This document shows positions 1-12,300 of a stretch of DNA of 64,000 bases, one piece after another. The notes under the pieces are model-generated. The model ran no database searches, was not told the DNA's origin, and saw only the letters and a list, made by a program, of their open reading frames with translations. The DNA is from Tenrec ecaudatus (taxonomy: Eukaryota; Chordata; Mammalia; Afrosoricida; Tenrecidae): positions 98,824,805 to 98,888,804 of the forward strand of contig NC_134541.1 of assembly GCF_050624435.1 (NCBI RefSeq), in the 5' to 3' direction. The stretch's first letter is position 1. Each line of letters starts with the position of its first letter. Position numbers and translations under genes: made by a program.

Positions 1-302
1 AAAGATCTAAATGTAAACCTTAAAGCTATCAGGATCCTCAATGAGAAAACTGGAACAAACTTAAGGTCCCTATTGCAGGGCATACATAGGCTATCGAGTA
101 TAATGAAGGGGGCACTCACAACGGAAGACAGGATAGATGACCCGGACATGCTGAAATCACGCCACTTTAGGCACATCAAACGATTCATCAAAGAGTAAAA
201 TGGGAGCCGACAGATGGGAAAATATTTATCATTGATACATCAGACAACAGTCTAAATACCAAGATCTACAGAACTCTACAATAGCTCAATAAGAAAATAG
301 CA

Positions 303-651
303 TTTTCTGTATGTTTGTTTTGTTTTTCATTTCTTCATTTAAGGTTTGTCTCGGAGGTATTGTGTTTGGGGGTCACCTTCTTGAAGTTGTATTATGTTTT
401 TCTGGTTTGGGGTATCTGAAACTCAGGATTGATGAACCTGCAGGGACAGCAAGTAGAATAAGGGTTTTTGAGGGGAGAGGATACAGTGGTATAGGCGGGT
501 AGGGGTTGTAAAAGGGAGACTGTGTCACGCAATCCAGGAAGGAAAAGACTGTTTGGAAATTGATTGTGGTAGCAATGATATAATACTGCTTCATGTGATT
601 GAACTGTGGAGTGATATATGTGTATTAACTCCCAATTAATAATAAATTAAA
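303..651 (+). mobile_element. 5'-truncated L1 3' end inserted in L1-A
   Basis: This is a 349-bp L1-like 3' terminus ending in a short A-rich tail (AATAATAAATTAAAAA). It is flanked by a near-perfect 12-bp target-site duplication: aagaaaatagca at 291-302 and aagaaaataaca at 652-663. Removing it restores the ORF2 reading of L1-A. It belongs to a different 3'UTR subfamily from its host. Confidence 0.75.
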
Positions 652-2305
652 AAGAAAATAACAAGCAATTCAATTCTAAAGTGGGAAAAAGACCAGAAGG
701 ACAGTTAACCAAAAATGAAATACAAATGGCTAACAAACACATGAAAAATTGCTTATAATCACTAGCCATTTAGGAGATGCAAATTAAAACTACCATGAGA
801 TACCTCCTTATATGCACAAGGCTAACCCAATGAAAGAAAAACAGAAAACAAAAAATGCTGGAGACATTGCGGAGGGAATGGAACACATATATACCATTGG
901 TGGACTTGTAAATGTATACAGCACTATGGAGAATGATATGGCAATACTTAACGTAGCTGGGAATTGAATTCCCATATGTTCCATCAATACCACTATTAGG
1001 CAGTTACCCCAAAGAAATAAGAGACTAAACATGAGTGGACATATGCTCTCCCATGTGTACAGCAACACAGCTAACAATACCAAGAAACTGAAAGCAGCCC
1101 AAATGGCCAACAGTCAAAGAATGGATAAAGAAATATGCCACACATACTCAATGGAATAATACTCGTCCCTAAAAAATAGTGATGAAAGCATGAAACACCA
1201 TGAAAAGTATCTCATGCTAGAAATCATTATGCTGAGTGAAGTAAGTCAATTTAAAAAGGACTATTGTATGAGACCACTACCATAGGAGAAATTCCAATTA
1301 AACAAATCTTAGAGGCCAGTTCCCAAAGCTTACCTATCGACCATGAATCATGCATCACCCCACTTATATACACTTCATAAGAACCACCTCAAAAGAGGAG
1401 ACCTCACATCAGCAGAGATCACTCCTTCAAGAAGGGGGAAAAGGGAGAAGACCATCCATTTGATGTCATACAACATTGAGACACAGTTGTGAAAAACAAT
1501 AGACATTCCACAAGAACAAGCAGCGAATCTTACTGGAAAATTATGTTAAGACTACAGGAGGGACACATCTAAATTTCAGAGGAGGTATCTATATTTCTAT
1601 TGGTGGGTAAATGGGGAAAGGAACCTTACATTGGGAAGGGATGCTCAAAAAGAATTGTAGGGAACCCAAGGGAGAATAAACCCAGTGTTGTGTTCCTGAG
1701 TAGACACTTTTGAATTCACTTCTACCCAACCCTTGATGAGCCATGGCATGGACTAAGTACTATGACGACTTTAGACACTGGCCTTATGGGGCACATGATA
1801 TCCTTCAAGGGCCACACCAGGAGGACTCAATGTGGAAGCCTAACTGAATGAACTGGGCCCTACTTTAAAGCAACCTGTAGTCCTTGAACTTCAGACTACA
1901 ATTCCCTGATGGGAGAGTAAGCAAATGATGGCCACCGAGACAGTAGAAATGGCAATCTTTGGACCTTAACAGGCATCCAATGAAAGGAGAACCAGAATGA
2001 CCATCTATTTACTATTTCAATGCCCTGCTTGCATTCGTATGGCAGGCATTCACCTGAAAGGCAAGGATCTGCCCTGGTAAGGAACGTTATATGAAAACTT
2101 CCCCCAGCACCAACCACCATGCTTAATGTAAACAGAGCTCCATCACTGAAGAGTCATTCATTACCTGTGGACTAGATGATGGATTCTGGGCTCTCACTTA
2201 CTTCTAGCCCGAGTAAAAGAAAATTTAGTTCTTATGATTTATGCCCTGATCAATATTTGTCTTCGTGAAGTGATCACTGAAGATAGAGGTGCTATAGCAA
2301 AGTGC

Positions 2306-2420
2306 GGTGAAGAAAGCAGATGGTGCTCAGCTCTTTAAAAAAAATAGCACCTGGAGTTTTAAAGGCTTATCTTAAAACAAGCAGCCATCTATGTGATGTG
2401 CCAACTAAATCCATATGGAG
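2306..2420 (+). repeat. L1 3'UTR module (old copy)
   Basis: This is the diverged L1-A version of a module of about 110-150 bp seen in all L1 3'UTRs of the window. Recognisable parts are gaagaaagc-gatggtgc, a purine-rich core ending aaaggctt, and caagc-gccatct. The copies at 15.1, 27.9, 39.2, 43.3, 43.6 and 51.7 kb (+) and 6.8 kb (-) are better preserved. Confidence 0.7.
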
Positions 2421-3119
2421 GAAGCACACCAGTCTGGGCGATCCAAGAGACAAATAACAAAATCCAACTATGGTGGAGGGAAAGGCATCAGAGCTTCCAT
2501 TGGAACACTCAATCTGTCCAAAGCATGCATGGCAGTGGGAGTCCACAGTCCATCGGCAGGGTATCGAGTCAGACTAAGCTTCTGGCAGACCCCTCCAACC
2601 ACAGTCAAGGAATACAGACAGCCTGGCTCTCAGAGTTTATTGTACACTTGATTATGGTGGATGGAACCATGTATAATATGATACATGGTCATTTGATCTC
2701 TCTCGACACATTCTGGAATTGTTCTAGGTTTAAATATTTCTTGCTTGCTTCTCGGCAGAGGTTCTCTCTCTGGCTTATTTTAATATTGCTGGTGGCCCTT
2801 TCTTTCTTCCTTTATTAATATATATATACATATATACTGTTTTGATTCTTTTATGAGGGGTTGTTTGTCCCAGTTTATAAAGCATATAAGGGCCAAACAT
2901 ATATATAGACAATAACTGATGTAATAACTTATAGGAATGGGGGAGGGTTGAGGGGAATTGGGGAGGAAATAGTGAATATGAGTTGGGGGGGGGTAGGATA
3001 CACTAGAACTGATTGTGTGATGTATATACATCTCTTTCTATGGAAGTGTATTATATGTGAATTATATATTAATAAAACTGTGAGAAAAAGGAAAACCATT
3101 ACAATTAACCTTTAAAATA

Positions 3120-3500
3120 AAAAAATAAAGAATGTTGTAGCCAATTTCAAGATAGGAATAAATTTAAATGTTTTGGAGCCAGATTACTGGAATGTTGAAG
3201 AAGTACTACTTTCATGGAAAGCAACAGATGAACAATTGCTTGTATTTAATGACATTTTTAATGATAAGATTGATGATAATGATTATTGAGATTTAAAGGT
3301 TCCCAAATTATGCAGTTCCTGAAAGTGTTCAAAAGTTAAAAATGTTGTCAGAACAAGTGCTGTAAGTTCAGCAGAAGCAGGAAGGGTTTTTTCAAAGACA
3401 AATATAATATGTACAGGGAAGAGAAGTCGTGTGTTTCTAATATATCAAACACAATGACTTAGTCTAATTGGCCTACCTCTAAGAGAATGGAACAGGATCC
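3120..3500 (+). pseudogene. Relic of a hAT-transposase C-terminal dimerisation domain
   Basis: One frame reads a 40-residue run without stops (residues such as PDYWNVEEVLLSWKATDEQ). After a gap, another frame reads VSSAEAGRVFSKTNIIC followed by a basic stretch and NGPP-like GLPLREW. The S-S-A-E-A-x-R-x-F-S signature is the conserved core of the hAT dimerisation region, also present in domesticated host genes of the ZBED/ZMYM/KIAA1586 type. It has an in-frame stop and frameshifts. It could be the 3' end of a hAT transposon or a processed copy of a domesticated gene. No terminal repeats or poly(A) tail were seen that would decide between these. Confidence 0.55.
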
Positions 3501-3612
3501 TACTCCAACAGTGAAAAGATAGTAAAGGATAAATCAGACAGCCAATGATGCTCCAATAAAAGTGAGGACATCAATCAGGAAGCAACAGTCTGTGCCAACA
3601 ATGGGATTTGTG

Positions 3613-3822
3613 GTGGGCCTATTTGGTGGCATATAGTGCTTACACGCCGGGCTGCTAACTTCAAGGTCAGCAGTTTGCAATCACCAGTTGGTTCACACGT
3701 GAAAGCTGGGCCTTCCTACTTCCAAACGAGTTACAATCTGGGAAGCTCACAGGAGCAGTTTTACACTGACCTACAGGGCTCCAATGAGCCAGCATTTCCT
3801 GGGAGTGAGTTTGTGTTTTGGG
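3613..3822 (+). mobile_element. AfroSINE (tRNA-derived SINE)
   Basis: The copy starts with a degenerate ggagccctggtggc head and contains the gctgctaac...ggtcagcagtt box-B-like region. It then has the cctac...gagttacaatctgggaagctcacagg body and ends with a tail of the gagccagcatttcctgggagtgagttt type. It is full length but diverged. Confidence 0.8.
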
Positions 3823-3869
3823 AGACTCCCAGGTAAATTAGGGCACCCCTATCAGGTAGGGAACTCCTA

Positions 3870-4066
3870 GGAGTCTCTGGTGGTGCAAATGGTTCAGCGG
3901 TTAACTGTTAGCCAGAAGGTCGGTAGCTGGAATCCACTCGCAGAGACTGAGGAGAAAGGTCTGGGGATCTGCTTCCAGAGCAGCACAGCCGTGAAAACAC
4001 TACAGAGCAGTTCCCGTGTGCACACGCGGTCACATCGCGAGTCAGAATCAACTCACAGCAAAGGCT
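3870..4066 (+). mobile_element. AfroSINE
   Basis: This is a second copy in the same orientation, 48 bp downstream of the first. The head is ggagtctctggtggtgcaaa, and the tail matches the RTE-like end cgagtcagaatcaactcac. A run of CpG-containing decay sites in the middle suggests age. Confidence 0.8.
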
Positions 4067-5919
4067 GTCTGCCGGGAGCAAAGGGCAGACTGGGGGAAGG
4101 TTCATCCTTTCCAACACAGACTCAGAGTTGTCTTTCACCCCCTTCAAACCTTCCAAGCTATGCAATGTGGTCTCTCTCTCCCCACATTTGGCTGTCTTTA
4201 GGTGAGGTTTGGGACTGTGACAACCATTCTGTGACCATAAGGTAACCGCCCTGACCACCGAAGTCACATTTGGAGGCTGATGTGTGGGAAAATAAAACGT
4301 TGAGACAGACCTTTTGTTATGTGAGATCGTGTCCCTCCTTAGAGCTTTGCCTTTTCACGTTGCAGTGTTCTGGCTCCTTGCAGGGGCATCCTCCTAACTC
4401 ATATAGCTTGGTCCTGACAGTATTATGGTCTGGCTGAGAATCATTTGTTAGTACGCAAGTCAAACAGGCGCTTCTGAGGCAGCACATCTGGATAATATTC
4501 GTCTATCAGAGCCCTGTGGCTCATTTCACTGGAGGGTGTACATATCCACAGTTTACAATATGGGCAGAGAAGTCCCGGGAGGAGTCTGGGGATTTGGTCT
4601 GAAGTTTGCCTCTATCAATACTATCAGTCACAGAGTCTCAATGTTCTCAGTCAGAAATAGAAACCTAGGAAAAGTTCATCCACTTCATACTTTTTTCAGG
4701 AATTTTATGGTAATTTCTGCTCTTCAATAGTTGCTATTGTTAGGTCCCTCTGAGTCGATTCATTTTTTGTTTCTTTGTTGTTTTTATTCAGATGCGCTCC
4801 TGGATGTTTAGTGTATGTATCCATTAGAACGTGTACTCCAGGTTCAAGAGTAAAATGTCGCTATTTGTCCTCACGGAGAAAACATTGATCTGCAATTCTT
4901 GTTATATTTGGCGAGGTTTGCTCCAGACAGATCTACTCATGACAGGCCACCACAAGGCTAGCATTTACGTCTTACCAGTTAAAGCGACATCAAGAAGATA
5001 GTAAAGTTCTTATCAAACATGATAAAAGCTTAAGATTAAAGGATCACTTAATATTTCAAGTAATAAAACACCATGACAAAGGTTCATTAGTCTCCTCTCT
5101 GAAGTTTCATGAGCAGACAAACGTTTTAGGACAGCCGCCTAAAGTTATTTCATTAGGACTGCCGATGGCCATGTGGTGCTTTACATATCAATAGGAAACA
5201 AATGAGTCCATAAAGCAAATGATGATATTAAGAACATGGGTAAAAGGGAAACGGTCAATAAGCTGGGACATGACCCAGTGACACTGTCCCAAGCCTCAGT
5301 ATCTTCTTTCTCTCCCAGGATTGGGCCACCAACAGGAGAAAGGTCACTCACAGTGAATGCTGTGAGATTTTACATGGTTACACTCCATCTCCTCCTCCCC
5401 TTCAACTCGATCTTGCTGGCAAACTTTACACACTATTTACCATGTCATCTATTTCACCCACACGTTCTGCATAGCTTCCTGCTGCTCAGGTAGGTGTTTC
5501 AAGGTGGCTGGCTTGGGGAGAATCTACAGAGCATCTTTAGGTGTCAAGGGCTGGAGAGTGGAAGGAAAGAGGCCCACGAGGATATCTTGCTTTTATGTAC
5601 TTATCTGAGGTGTTGTTTCCAGAAAGAGCTTCTTTCCAGAGTGTGCCCAAGGTGGATTGTGCTAAGTTGCTCTCAGAATTGTCCAGCTCCCCTCACCAAT
5701 AAGTCAGTCTTTGGAGGTTGATAGAAACCATCAGTCAAAGCGGATACATATGGATTGTGGGGCAGCCTTCTTCAGTGTCTAACAGGAGTAGTAGTGGTGC
5801 AGTTTCTCGGGCTGTGTCTGCAGCACCAGAGCAGTAGCGGCTGGGGTGCTGCAGAGCTGCTGGCCAGAGCCTCTTAGACATGGTCCTGTCTTCCTGCCTC
5901 TTTGCCACTCCCCTTTTCC
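4067..5919. other. Unassigned sequence, no gene seen
   Basis: I see no long conserved open frame, exon structure or confidently named repeat here. At 4736-4768 a short segment (gttaggtccctctgagtcgattc) resembles the reverse complement of the AfroSINE/RTE 3' end. At 5920-5990 a truncated AfroSINE 3' part on the minus strand abuts L1-B. Confidence 0.5.
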
Positions 5920-5990
5920 CCCTCTGAGTCAATTCTGACCCTTAGTGATCATAAATGTGCAGAGTGGAACTGCTCAATAGTTTCCTTCCA
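5920..5990 (-). mobile_element. AfroSINE 3' fragment cut by L1-B
   Basis: The segment ctgagtcaattctgaccctta followed by gcagagtggaactgctcaatag is the reverse complement of an AfroSINE 3' half. It stops where the L1-B poly(T)-like 3' end begins. I could not find the other half at the far side of L1-B. Confidence 0.65.
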
Positions 5991-6769
5991 TTCTTCTTCC
6001 TTCCATCTCTCACGCCCTCCGTCTTTTTCTTTCTTTTTCCCCCCTTACTTTTACTGGTCGCTCTTACATCTCTTATCACAATCCTTCATCCAGTGGGTCA
6101 AGTACATTTGCAAATATGCCGCCAACATCATTTTCAAAGCATTCTTTTACCACTTGAACCCCTGAAATCAGCTCCCCATTTCTTTCCCCTTCCTCCCCGA
6201 GACACCTTCCCTCACGAACCCTTGATAAGTTATAGATTATTATTTCATGTCTTACATCATCCTCTGTTGCTCCTCACCCATCTTTCCATTATTTATCTCC
6301 CTGGGAGAGGGTTAAAGGTTGATCCTTATGATCCATTCCCCTTTTCTCACCCCCTCTTCCCCTAATCCTCCTGGTAGCTCTACTTCCATTGTTGGCCCAG
6401 AGGGGTTTATCTATCATGGATTCCCTGTGTTGCTGGCTCTTATCTGTAGCAGCATACAGATTCTGGTCTAATCTGATTTGTAAAGCAGAATTCAGGTCAT
6501 TATAGTGGGGGAAGGAAGCACCAAAGAACTAGAGGAAAGTTGTGTGTTTCATTGGTGCTACACTGCACCCTGACTGGCTCATCCCTTCCCTGTGATTCCT
6601 CTGTGAGGGGATGTCCAATTGTCTACAGATGGGCATTGGTTGTCCACTCTATGCCCCCACACACTCCACCTCCATTCACACTGGGTATGATTTTGTTCTG
6701 GGTCTTAGGTGCCTGATACCTGATCCCATTGCTACCTCAAGTTCACACAGGCTGGTGTGCTCCTTCCAT

Positions 6770-6935
6770 GTGGGCTTTTTTGCTTCTCAGCTAGGTGGCC
6801 ACTTATTTATCTTCAAGCTTTTAAGATCCCAGATGCTATATCTTTTGATATCTGGGCACCATCAGATTTCTTCACTACATTTGTTTATGCACCCATTTTG
6901 TCTTCAGCCATCATGTCAGGAAGGTGAGCATCATA
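6770..6935 (-). repeat. L1 3'UTR module in L1-B
   Basis: This is the antisense copy of the shared L1 3'UTR module. On the plus strand a reading frame is open through it (residues [18 protein letters not shown]...). The same frame is open in the complement of the younger L1 copies. Confidence 0.75.
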
Positions 6936-8349
6936 GAATGCTGGGTTGTTAGAACAAAGTGTTCTTGTGGTAAAGGATGCTTGAGTTGAGTCTCAAAGTC
7001 CATCTGCAACCTTAATTCTTAATATATAGATATGAATATATAGTTCTATTCCCCTCTCATTATATATATACTTACATAGGTATGTGCCTGTATTTCGACC
7101 TCTATAAATGTCCTTTGCTTCCTGGTTCTTTCCTCTATTTCCTTTTACTTTCTTCTTGTCCCACTATCATGCTCATCCTTAATTCAAGTTTAATTATTCC
7201 TTGGTGCTACATTGCCCTTGATTAAGCCCCACTGGGAATCCTGTGCCCATCTTTCCATTGATTTCAGCTTACTTGTTGCTCCCTCTTCCATGCCCCCCAC
7301 TCTTCCTTTCTTCCTCAACTCCTTCTCCTGTTTCCCCCAACCCAAAAGATTGGGTCCATTCTTTTCATCTCTGAATTATTTATCCCGTCTATCTTATATA
7401 GATAGATATGCAGATACCTAATAATTGAAAAAACAAGGCAAAGCCAAATAAAACAACAAAGTAAGTCAAAACAAAAAAATATAATAACAACAAAAACAAA
7501 AATCAAAATAACAAAAAGAAAGCCACTGGTAAAAAATGGAAAGGCCTATAAATAGTTCAAGGTCTGTTTGTTGGCCTTTTTGAGTGTTTCCCAGTTGTGT
7601 CTGATGGGGTGCCACACTCAGTCTCCAAAGTCTATTTTTGGTATTCCCCAAGGATTTCTTCGCTTTGTTCCTTTTGTTGCTCTGTTGTATGCCCTTAGTG
7701 TTTCCCCAGCGCGATGGGATCAGATTGTGCACTATTCCTGCACCGTGTCTCCAGTGTTGTCCCTGGCAGTGCTATGGTTTAGTGAGGGACACTGTGTCTC
7801 ATGGTGGGGCCGGCCCTATGGTCCTCTCTGTGAGCTGTCTGCCCAAACAGAAATAGCATCCTCAGGGCTTGGTTGGGCCAGGATGTCCTCTCCTCCCTCT
7901 CCATCCTTTCTCATTTCTCCCATGTGCTCTAATCCAATGCACCCCTCCCTCCAAGCTGTAGGCCCAGTGTTGTCCTCTGAAGTGCATTCTTCTGAGGGAA
8001 TGGGAGGGTGTCCACATAGTGGGGATTGTGGCAAGCCCCGCAGACTTCTCTCTTGGTTCCCTGGTACATGACGGTATGTTGTATTCCCGTCTTGGCATAT
8101 CAGGTTGTAGTCGGGTCTCTCTCTCTCCCTCTTCTGTGGAGATATAAACAATACCCTCCCCTTGAGTGGTTTACGGCTGTATGCCCCCCCATTTCTTTTC
8201 CCCCCCTCTTTCCTTCCCCCTCTTATTTAGTTGGCTGCCATACATATTCCTGGATTGGGTTTGGACCCTTCCATAGCTGCCGAACCTCACCCCAGGGATG
8301 TAGGTTTATAGTAGCTTTTCCCCTATTCCCCGCCTTTTTTTTTTCAAGC

Positions 8350-11300
8350 TTACCTCAGCAGACTCATGTTGTACTTATCTTTTTGTGCTTGACTTACTTC
8401 ACTTAGCATGATTTCCTCCAGTTCTTCCATGCGGTAATGTGCTTCATGTGTTCATCCCGGCTTTTTAGGGATGCACACTACTCCACTGTATGTATGTGCC
8501 ACAGTTTTTTGATCCATTCATATGTTGATGGAAATTTGGGTTGTATCCATCTCCTTGCAATTGTGAACTGTGCCGCAATGAATACTGGAGCACGGATGTC
8601 TGGCCGTGGTTTGTTTCTTGCCTCTTCTGGGTAAATGCCCAGTAGGGGGATTACTGGGTCATATGGTAGCTCAATCTCCATCTGCTTTAGATATTGCCAA
8701 ATCGATTTCCATAATGGCTGTACACACCTACTGGTCCACCAGCAGTGGACGAGAGTTCTTATTTCCCCACAGCCCCTTCAACACTTGTTACTTTCTGTGT
8801 TTTTGAATTGGGCTACCTTTGAGGGCGTTAGGCGGTATCTCATTGTTGTTTTAATTTGCATTTCTCTTACGGCTAATGATAGGGAACATGTTCTCATATG
8901 TTTATTGGCCATTCAGATTTCTGCCCCTGTGAAACTTCTGTTCAGGTCCTTTTCCCACCTAATTAGTGGAAAGTTAGTTTCTTTTCTTATTGTAAGCTTG
9001 AAAAGTATTGTAGATTTTAGTAATAAGGCCTCTGTGTGTCATTGTTAAGATCTTTTCCCAGTCTGTGGGCTCTCTTATTATTCTCTTGGTGAATTCTTTT
9101 GATGTACACAGGTGATTTATTTTTAGTATATCCAACTTGTCAATTTATGGCTCCTCTGTAGTTGTATCCTTCCCTATTTCTGATGCATTTCCTGTGCCAA
9201 GGTTCTCAGGTTTGTCCCAATTCCTTAATTAATGGCCCTAATAGTTTGGGGTTTTACCTCAAGGTCTGTGATCCACCTTGAGTTTATTCTTGTGCATGGA
9301 GTGAGGTAAGGGTCTTGCTTCATTTTTCTTTAGGTTGATATCCATTTTTCCAGCACCAATTATTGAAGAGGGCATGTGCTTCCCATTTGATATTTTTGGG
9401 GCCCTTATCAAAAATCATTTGTCTGTATGCTGATTTTATTTCTGGGTTTTCAGCTCTTTTCCATTGGTCCAAATATCTGTTGTTATGCCAATGCCACACT
9501 ACTTTGACCACTGTGGCTGTATAATACATGCTAAAGTCGGGTAGAGCTAGCCCTCCCACTTTGTCCTTCTTGAGGAATTCTCTGTGAATTCTGGGCTTCC
9601 TCCCTCTCCACATGAAATCTGTAATCAGTTTGTCCAATTCTTTGAAAAAGGATGATGGTATTCTTATTGGAATAGCATTAAACTTATATAGTACCTTGGG
9701 CAGAACTGACATCTTTAATATATTGAGTCTTCCAATCCACAAGCATGGGATATTCTTCCATTTGTTGAGGTCATTCTTGGTTTCTTTTAATAGTGTTCTG
9801 TCTGTTGGTTTTTTTAAGTAAGGTATATCCCTAGATATTTCAAATTGTGCTCGGCTATTGTAAAGGGTACTACCTTTTTAATTGCCTCTTCCATGATCTT
9901 GTCTGGTATGTATAGCAGCCCGATAGATTTCTGTTTATTGATCTTGCATCCTGCCACTCTGCCATATTCCTTTATTGCTTCCAACACTCCACTAGTGGAG
10001 TTTGGAGGATTTTCAAGATATAAAATCATATTGTCTGCAAATAATGACAGTTTTGCCTCTTCCTTCCCCAGATGAATACCTTTTATGTCTTTTGTCTTAT
10101 GTTGTTAGCAAGGACCTCCAGTGCAATGTTAAATAGGAGTGGAGACAAGGGGTATCCTTGTTTGGTTTCCTTTGTCATTGAATTATTTTCATCTTTTCGC
10201 CATTGATTACCATGTTAGCTGTTGGTTTTTCATATATAGCTTGTATAATATTGAGGATTTTTCCTTCCATTCCTAAATTATTGAGTATCTTAAACAGGAA
10301 TGGGTGTTGAATGCTGTTGAATACTTTTTCTGTGTCTCTCAATCATCTCATGTGGTTCTTATAAATTTGCATGCCAATGTGACAAATAATACTAATGTTC
10401 TTTCATATGTTGAAACATCCCTCATCCCTGGTATGACTCCTACTTGGTCATGGTCAATTATTATTATTATTCGGTATGCTTTTGTATTCTACTGGCCAGT
10501 ATTTTGTTCAGGATTTTCGCATCGGTGTTCTTTAGGGATATTGGTCTGTAGTTCTCAATTATTGTGGGATCCTTGTCCGCTTGAGATATCAGAGTTATAG
10601 TAGCTTCATAGAAAGAATTTAGGAGTTTTCCATCTTTTTTGATGTTATGTAAGAGTTTGTTAGGATTGGTGTCAGTTTTTTTCCTGAATTCTTGGTAGAA
10701 TTCTCCTGTGAAGTCACCTGGCCCAAGGAAATGTTTTGTTGGTAATCCCTTGATAACCTTGTCGATTTCTTCTATTGCTATAGGTCTGTTGAGGTTCTTG
10801 ATGTCCATCTGGCATGGTCTATGAAGGGATTGTTTTTCCAAGTTTTTGTCTAGGTCTTCCAAGTTGTTGATTTCGTTAGAATACATGCCTTCACAGTACT
10901 GTTTAATTACCTTTTTTTATTTCATTAGGGTTCATTGTAATGTCCTCTGTTTCATCCCTCATCCATGCTATTGAAATTTTTTCCCTTCCTTTCTTTGGTT
11001 AGGTTTTCCAGCGGTCTATTCTATTAATCTTTTCAAAGAACCAACTTTTAGCTGCATTAATTTTTTCCATAGTCTTCTTGTTTTCCCTCTCTTGTACCTC
11101 AGCTCTGAATTTTATTATTTCTTTCCTTTGGAGATTAGTAGGGTGTTCTGTTGACTCTGCTCTAATTGATGTAAGTTTTGTGCCAGCATATAAACCCTAA
11201 GTCTCTCTTCCTTTTTCATGGGTGCATGTATTGCTATCAGCCTTCTGATAAATGCCATTGCTGTGTCCCAAAGATTTTGGCACATCATATTTTCATTCTC

Positions 11301-12105
11301 ACTGGTTTCTAGAAACTTTCTGATTTCATCAATGATCTGGGTCAATACCCACTCCTTTTACAATAGAGAATTACTCATTCTCCAATTGTTTGCCCTTGTT
11401 TTCTTCATTGTCCTTTGGTTGATTTCCAGCCTTATGGCTTAGTGGTTGGAGAGAGAAGTCTGTATAATCTCTGTGTGCTTGCATTACTCAAGTTTGACTT
11501 GTGTCCCAGCATGTGGTTTATCATCAAGTATGTGCCACGTGGGCTTGAAAAGAATGTGATTTTTTTTTGCATTTGGGTGGATATCTCTAAAAATATCAAT
11601 CAGGTCAAGTCATCTGATTGTGCTGGTTAGCTCTGTAGACTTCTTTAAAGTTTATTTTCCAATGATCTGTCTTTCTCAGAGACTGGTTTTTAAAGTCACC
11701 TACTATGATTGTTGAGTATGTGAACTCTTTACTCATCTTTTGGAGTATTTGACGAATTTAGTGGGCTCTCATTGGGCGCATATAAATTTATTAGGCTCAT
11801 TAGTTCTTGGTCTAGTGTTACCTTTAACATTATATAGTGCCTCTCATTGTCTCTTGTTATGGCTTGTATCTTGAGATCAATTTTGTCAGAGATTAAAAGT
11901 GCTACTTCTGCTCTTTTTGCATTGCCATTTGATTGGTATATTTTTTCTAAAGTCTTTAATTTTCAACTTGTTTTTGTCTGCAAGCTTGAGATGTGACTTC
12001 TGTGGGCAGCAGATCGATTGGGTTATGGTTTCTAAGCCAGTCTGTTAGCCTCTGCCTTTTAATGCTTGAGTTCAGTCCATTGATATTCAGTGTTATTACA
12101 TCCAT
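8350..12105 (-). pseudogene. L1-B ORF2 (endonuclease-reverse transcriptase), broken
   Basis: ORF2 encodes an apurinic-type endonuclease and a reverse transcriptase that nick DNA and copy L1 RNA at the target. The start is the ATG complementary to 12103-12105, followed by an N-terminus of the type MDVITLNINGLNS, typical of L1 ORF2. The stop complements 8350-8352 after a C-terminal NMSLLR-like end. The endonuclease domain lies at about 12105-11400, the RT region at about 10900-9800, and the thumb/C-terminal region at 9742-8478, where long open stretches survive (140 residues at 9320-9742). Several frameshifts and stops split the frame, so no active protein is possible. Confidence 0.85.
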
Positions 12106-12300
12106 CTGTTGACTCTGTGATGTCATCTTGTACCTTTTGTGTTGAGTGTTTTCTCAGTTTGTGTGTTTTGTGTGTGATTCATTCTTTCCTTCTTTCCATT
12201 TTTGAGCTAATGCTATTTGGGGGGCTGTGTTCTCACTGTTGCACTTGGTGTGGAGTTGTTTTATGTGCTGGTCTCTTATTTTCACTCGGTGAGTGTCACA
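12106..12300 (-). other. L1-B segment directly upstream of ORF2
   Basis: The last 100 bases before the ORF2 start resemble the short inter-ORF spacer of L1-C (A/C-rich with a gaca-tga-atgaca-like end). Upstream of them the sequence runs into the repeated 5' units instead of an ORF1. This is the junction where ORF1 appears to be missing. Confidence 0.5.

Larger units (their letters stand above)
1..3085 (+). mobile_element. L1-A: old L1, ORF2 C-terminus plus 3'UTR
   Basis: Bases 1-302 and 664-1285 read as the degenerate C-terminal part of L1 ORF2, the endonuclease/reverse-transcriptase protein. Many stops and frameshifts are present, and the last codon is a TAG at about 1283-1285. A long 3'UTR follows and ends near 3085 after an AATAAA at about 3072. 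A second L1 tail interrupts the ORF2 part at 303-651. Segment 2306-2420 is an old version of a 3'UTR module found in every other L1 here. Divergence is clearly higher than in L1-G at 40-44.8 kb, so this is one of the older copies. The element is dead. Its left edge lies outside the window. Confidence 0.85.

Noticed and set aside
5902-6365. Overlapping plus-strand frames of 87 and 136 codons
   Set aside because: Antisense of the L1-B 3'UTR. Similar frames appear in the complement of other L1 copies.
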